Below, one piece after another: positions 62,478 through 64,000 of a stretch of 64,000 bases of DNA (its first letter is position 1; the number at the start of each line of letters is the position of its first letter). Below the pieces are notes generated by a model. It saw only the letters and a program-made list of their open reading frames with translations, searched no databases and was not told the DNA's origin. The DNA comes from Amycolatopsis vastitatis (GTDB taxonomy: Bacteria > Actinomycetota > Actinomycetes > Mycobacteriales > Pseudonocardiaceae): the NCBI RefSeq assembly GCF_002234595.1, contig NZ_NMUL01000012.1, forward strand, positions 434,001-498,000, read 5' to 3'. The translations under genes were made by a program, and so were the position numbers.

Positions 62478-63833
62478 TCAGTTGCGGATGATCGCGAGTA
62501 CTTCGTCCACCAGCCCCTGCACGGCTTCGGTGTTCGCGGCCTCGACGTTCAGCCGCAGCAGCGGTTCGGTGTTCGACGGACGCAGGTTGAACCAGGCGCC
62601 ACCCGGCAGCTGCACGGTGAGGCCGTCCAGCTCGTCGATCTCGACGCCGGAGCGGGCGCCGAAGGCGTCCTTGACGGCCATCATCTTCGCGACCTGGTCA
62701 TCCACCGTCGAGTTGATCTCGCCCGAAGCCGCGTAGCGCGAGTACGCGCTGGTCAGGTCGGAGAGCGGGCCGGTCTGCTCGCCGAGGGCGGCGAGCACGT
62801 GCAGCGCCGCCAGCATGCCGGTGTCGGCGCGCCAGAAGTCGCGGAAGTAGTAGTGCGCGGAGTGCTCGCCGCCGAAGATGGCGCCGGTGCGGGCCATCTC
62901 GGCCTTGATGAACGAGTGCCCGACGCGGGTGCGGACCGGCTTGCCGCCGTGCTCGGCGACGATCTCCGGCACGCCCTTGGACGTGATCAGGTTGTGGATG
63001 ATCGTGCCACCGGGGTCCTTCGCCAGCTCGCGGACGGCGACCAGCGCGGTGATCGCGCTCGGCGAAACCGGCTCGCCGCGCTCGTCGACGATGAAGCAGC
63101 GGTCGGCGTCGCCGTCGAAGGCGACACCGGCGTCCGCGCCGACCTCGCGCACCTTCGCCTGCAGGTCGACGATGTTCGCCGGGTCGAGCGGGTTGGCCTC
63201 GTGGTTCGGGAAGCTGCCGTCGAGCTCGAAGTACATCGGCAAGACCTCGATCGGGAGCCCGGCGAAGACGGTCGGAACCGTGTGGCCGCCCATGCCGTTG
63301 CCCGCGTCGACGACGATCTTCAGCGGACGGCTGCCGGACAGGTCGACGAGGTTGCGCAGGTAGGCCGCGTAGTCGGTGAGGACGTCCCGCTCGGTGACCG
63401 AGCCGCGCTGGCCCTCGAACCCGGGCACGCCCTGCTCGACGGTGTCGCGGATCTCGGCGAGCCCGGTGTCCTGGCCGACCGGGGACGCGCCGGCGCGGCA
63501 CAGCTTGATGCCGTTGTACTTGGCCGGGTTGTGGCTGGCGGTGAACATCGCGCCCGGCATGTTCAGCGAACCCGACGCGAAGTACAGCTGGTCGGTGCTG
63601 GCCAGCCCGATGCTCACGACGTCGAGGCCCTGCGAGGTGACGCCCTCGGCGAACGCGGTCGCCAGGCCCGGCGAGGAGTCGCGCATGTCGTGGCCGATCA
63701 CCACCGACGGCGCCTCCGGCTTGATGAGCAGGGCGAACGCGGCGCCGAAGTCGCGGACGAGATCCGCGTCGAGCTGCTCGCCGACCACGCCGCGAATGTC
63801 GTAGGCCTTAACGATGCTCGAAAGGTCTGGCAC
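62478..63833 (-). CDS. manB: Phosphomannomutase/phosphoglucomutase
   Basis: 451 residues, alpha-D-phosphohexomutase fold. Phosphoserine loop TASHNP, metal-binding DGDADRCF, sugar-binding GEHSAHYYF and phosphate-binding RPSNTEPLLRL, in order. Interconverts mannose-6-P and mannose-1-P. ATG at 63833. Upstream of the Trm112-SIS-manA genes. Confidence 0.96.
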   Translation of the reverse strand: MPDLSSIVKAYDIRGVVGEQLDADLVRDFGAAFALLIKPEAPSVVIGHDMRDSSPGLATAFAEGVTSQGLDVVSIGLASTDQLYFASGSLNMPGAMFTASHNPAKYNGIKLCRAGASPVGQDTGLAEIRDTVEQGVPGFEGQRGSVTERDVLTDYAAYLRNLVDLSGSRPLKIVVDAGNGMGGHTVPTVFAGLPIEVLPMYFELDGSFPNHEANPLDPANIVDLQAKVREVGADAGVAFDGDADRCFIVDERGEPVSPSAITALVAVRELAKDPGGTIIHNLITSKGVPEIVAEHGGKPVRTRVGHSFIKAEMARTGAIFGGEHSAHYYFRDFWRADTGMLAALHVLAALGEQTGPLSDLTSAYSRYAASGEINSTVDDQVAKMMAVKDAFGARSGVEIDELDGLTVQLPGGAWFNLRPSNTEPLLRLNVEAANTEAVQGLVDEVLAIIRN

Positions 63834-63912
63834 GCCGTCTCCCGCGAATAGTCGTCCTGGCGCCCGCTGCGCCGCGCGGAAAGCCTACCGGCGGTGTGAG
63901 TGGGTTACGCGT

Positions 63913-64000
63913 TCAGGCGCGGCCCGGCAGCACCCGCAGGTGGCCGCGGCGCCCGGACGGGCCCTCCGGCTCGGGTGCGGGCGCGGGTTTGCCGGGGCGG
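63913..64000 (-). CDS. DUF3499 family protein, 3' end only
   Basis: The last 28 codons of a minus-strand gene cut by the window edge: a Pro/Ala/Glu linker, then GRRGHLRVLPGRA and TGA. This ending and its place just before manB fit the actinobacterial DUF3499 family (small zinc-binding-like protein of unknown function). Confidence 0.6.
   Translation of the reverse strand, partial: RPGKPAPAPEPEGPSGRRGHLRVLPGRA

Overview
The window is high-GC actinomycete chromosome, most like Amycolatopsis or a close relative in the Pseudonocardiaceae. Reasons: strong GC bias in third codon positions, many GTG and a few TTG starts, a WhiB protein, a mycothiol-type SigR/RsrA pair, a multifunctional 2-oxoglutarate decarboxylase/dehydrogenase, MtrAB-LpqB, a SARP-type regulator and the 24-residue ribosomal protein bL37. 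The genus is inferred; no rRNA or other marker gene is present. I found no tRNA, rRNA, insertion sequence, prophage or CRISPR array.

Layout. 0.1-5 kb: a DUF4291 protein, a small protein, and the giant kgd/odhA gene. 5-10 kb: a GNAT acetyltransferase, an LLM-type flavin oxidoreductase, and a translationally coupled four-gene osmoprotectant ABC transporter. 10-18.8 kb: a BpsA-like branched-polyamine synthase homologue, malic enzyme, an orphan sugar 3,5-epimerase, an SRPBCC/MarR pair, a secreted protein, a DUF4442 thioesterase-like protein, a histidine phosphatase, a second GNAT enzyme and a lipid kinase. 19-25.5 kb: whiB1, pdtaS, bL37, rsrA-sigR, ybaK, an alpha/beta hydrolase, an SOS-associated peptidase and rsgA. 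25.6-33 kb: two tandem lipoproteins, a DUF6912 protein with a WS/DGAT acyltransferase, a TrmH methyltransferase, a HAD hydrolase, an Rv3235-like protein and a P450. 33-50.5 kb: secA, hpf, comF, lpqB, mtrB, mtrA, tmk and sahH, in the order I recall from mycobacteria, with accessory genes inserted (a Rieske ferredoxin with an IclR regulator, a secreted papain-like protease with a partner, an XRE-like regulator, yjdF and a VOC protein). 50.6-59.5 kb: a large membrane protein with a pseudo-lipase domain, an LAxTG surface protein, an amino-acid permease, a CDF metal transporter and a SARP/AfsR regulator. 59.8-64 kb: manA, a SIS-domain protein, a Trm112 protein, manB and the 3' end of a DUF3499 gene.

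How the genes work together. Several operons are coupled by 4-nt ATGA/GTGA overlaps (the transporter, SRPBCC-MarR, sigR-rsrA, SOS peptidase-hydrolase, WS/DGAT-DUF6912, mtrB-lpqB, protease-partner). Envelope homeostasis is covered by MtrAB/LpqB, SecA and mannose activation; redox and thiol stress by SigR/RsrA and WhiB1.

The most interesting non-coding signals are: a riboswitch-like bistable leader in front of yjdF; a SigR consensus promoter placed so that the mRNA could start almost at the GTG of a longer SigR isoform; two CRP-like palindromes before whiB1; a pair of inverted DnaA-box 9-mers; and the fact that every convergent gene junction with more than about 40 nt of space carries its own palindrome or iterated 21- or 30-nt repeat.
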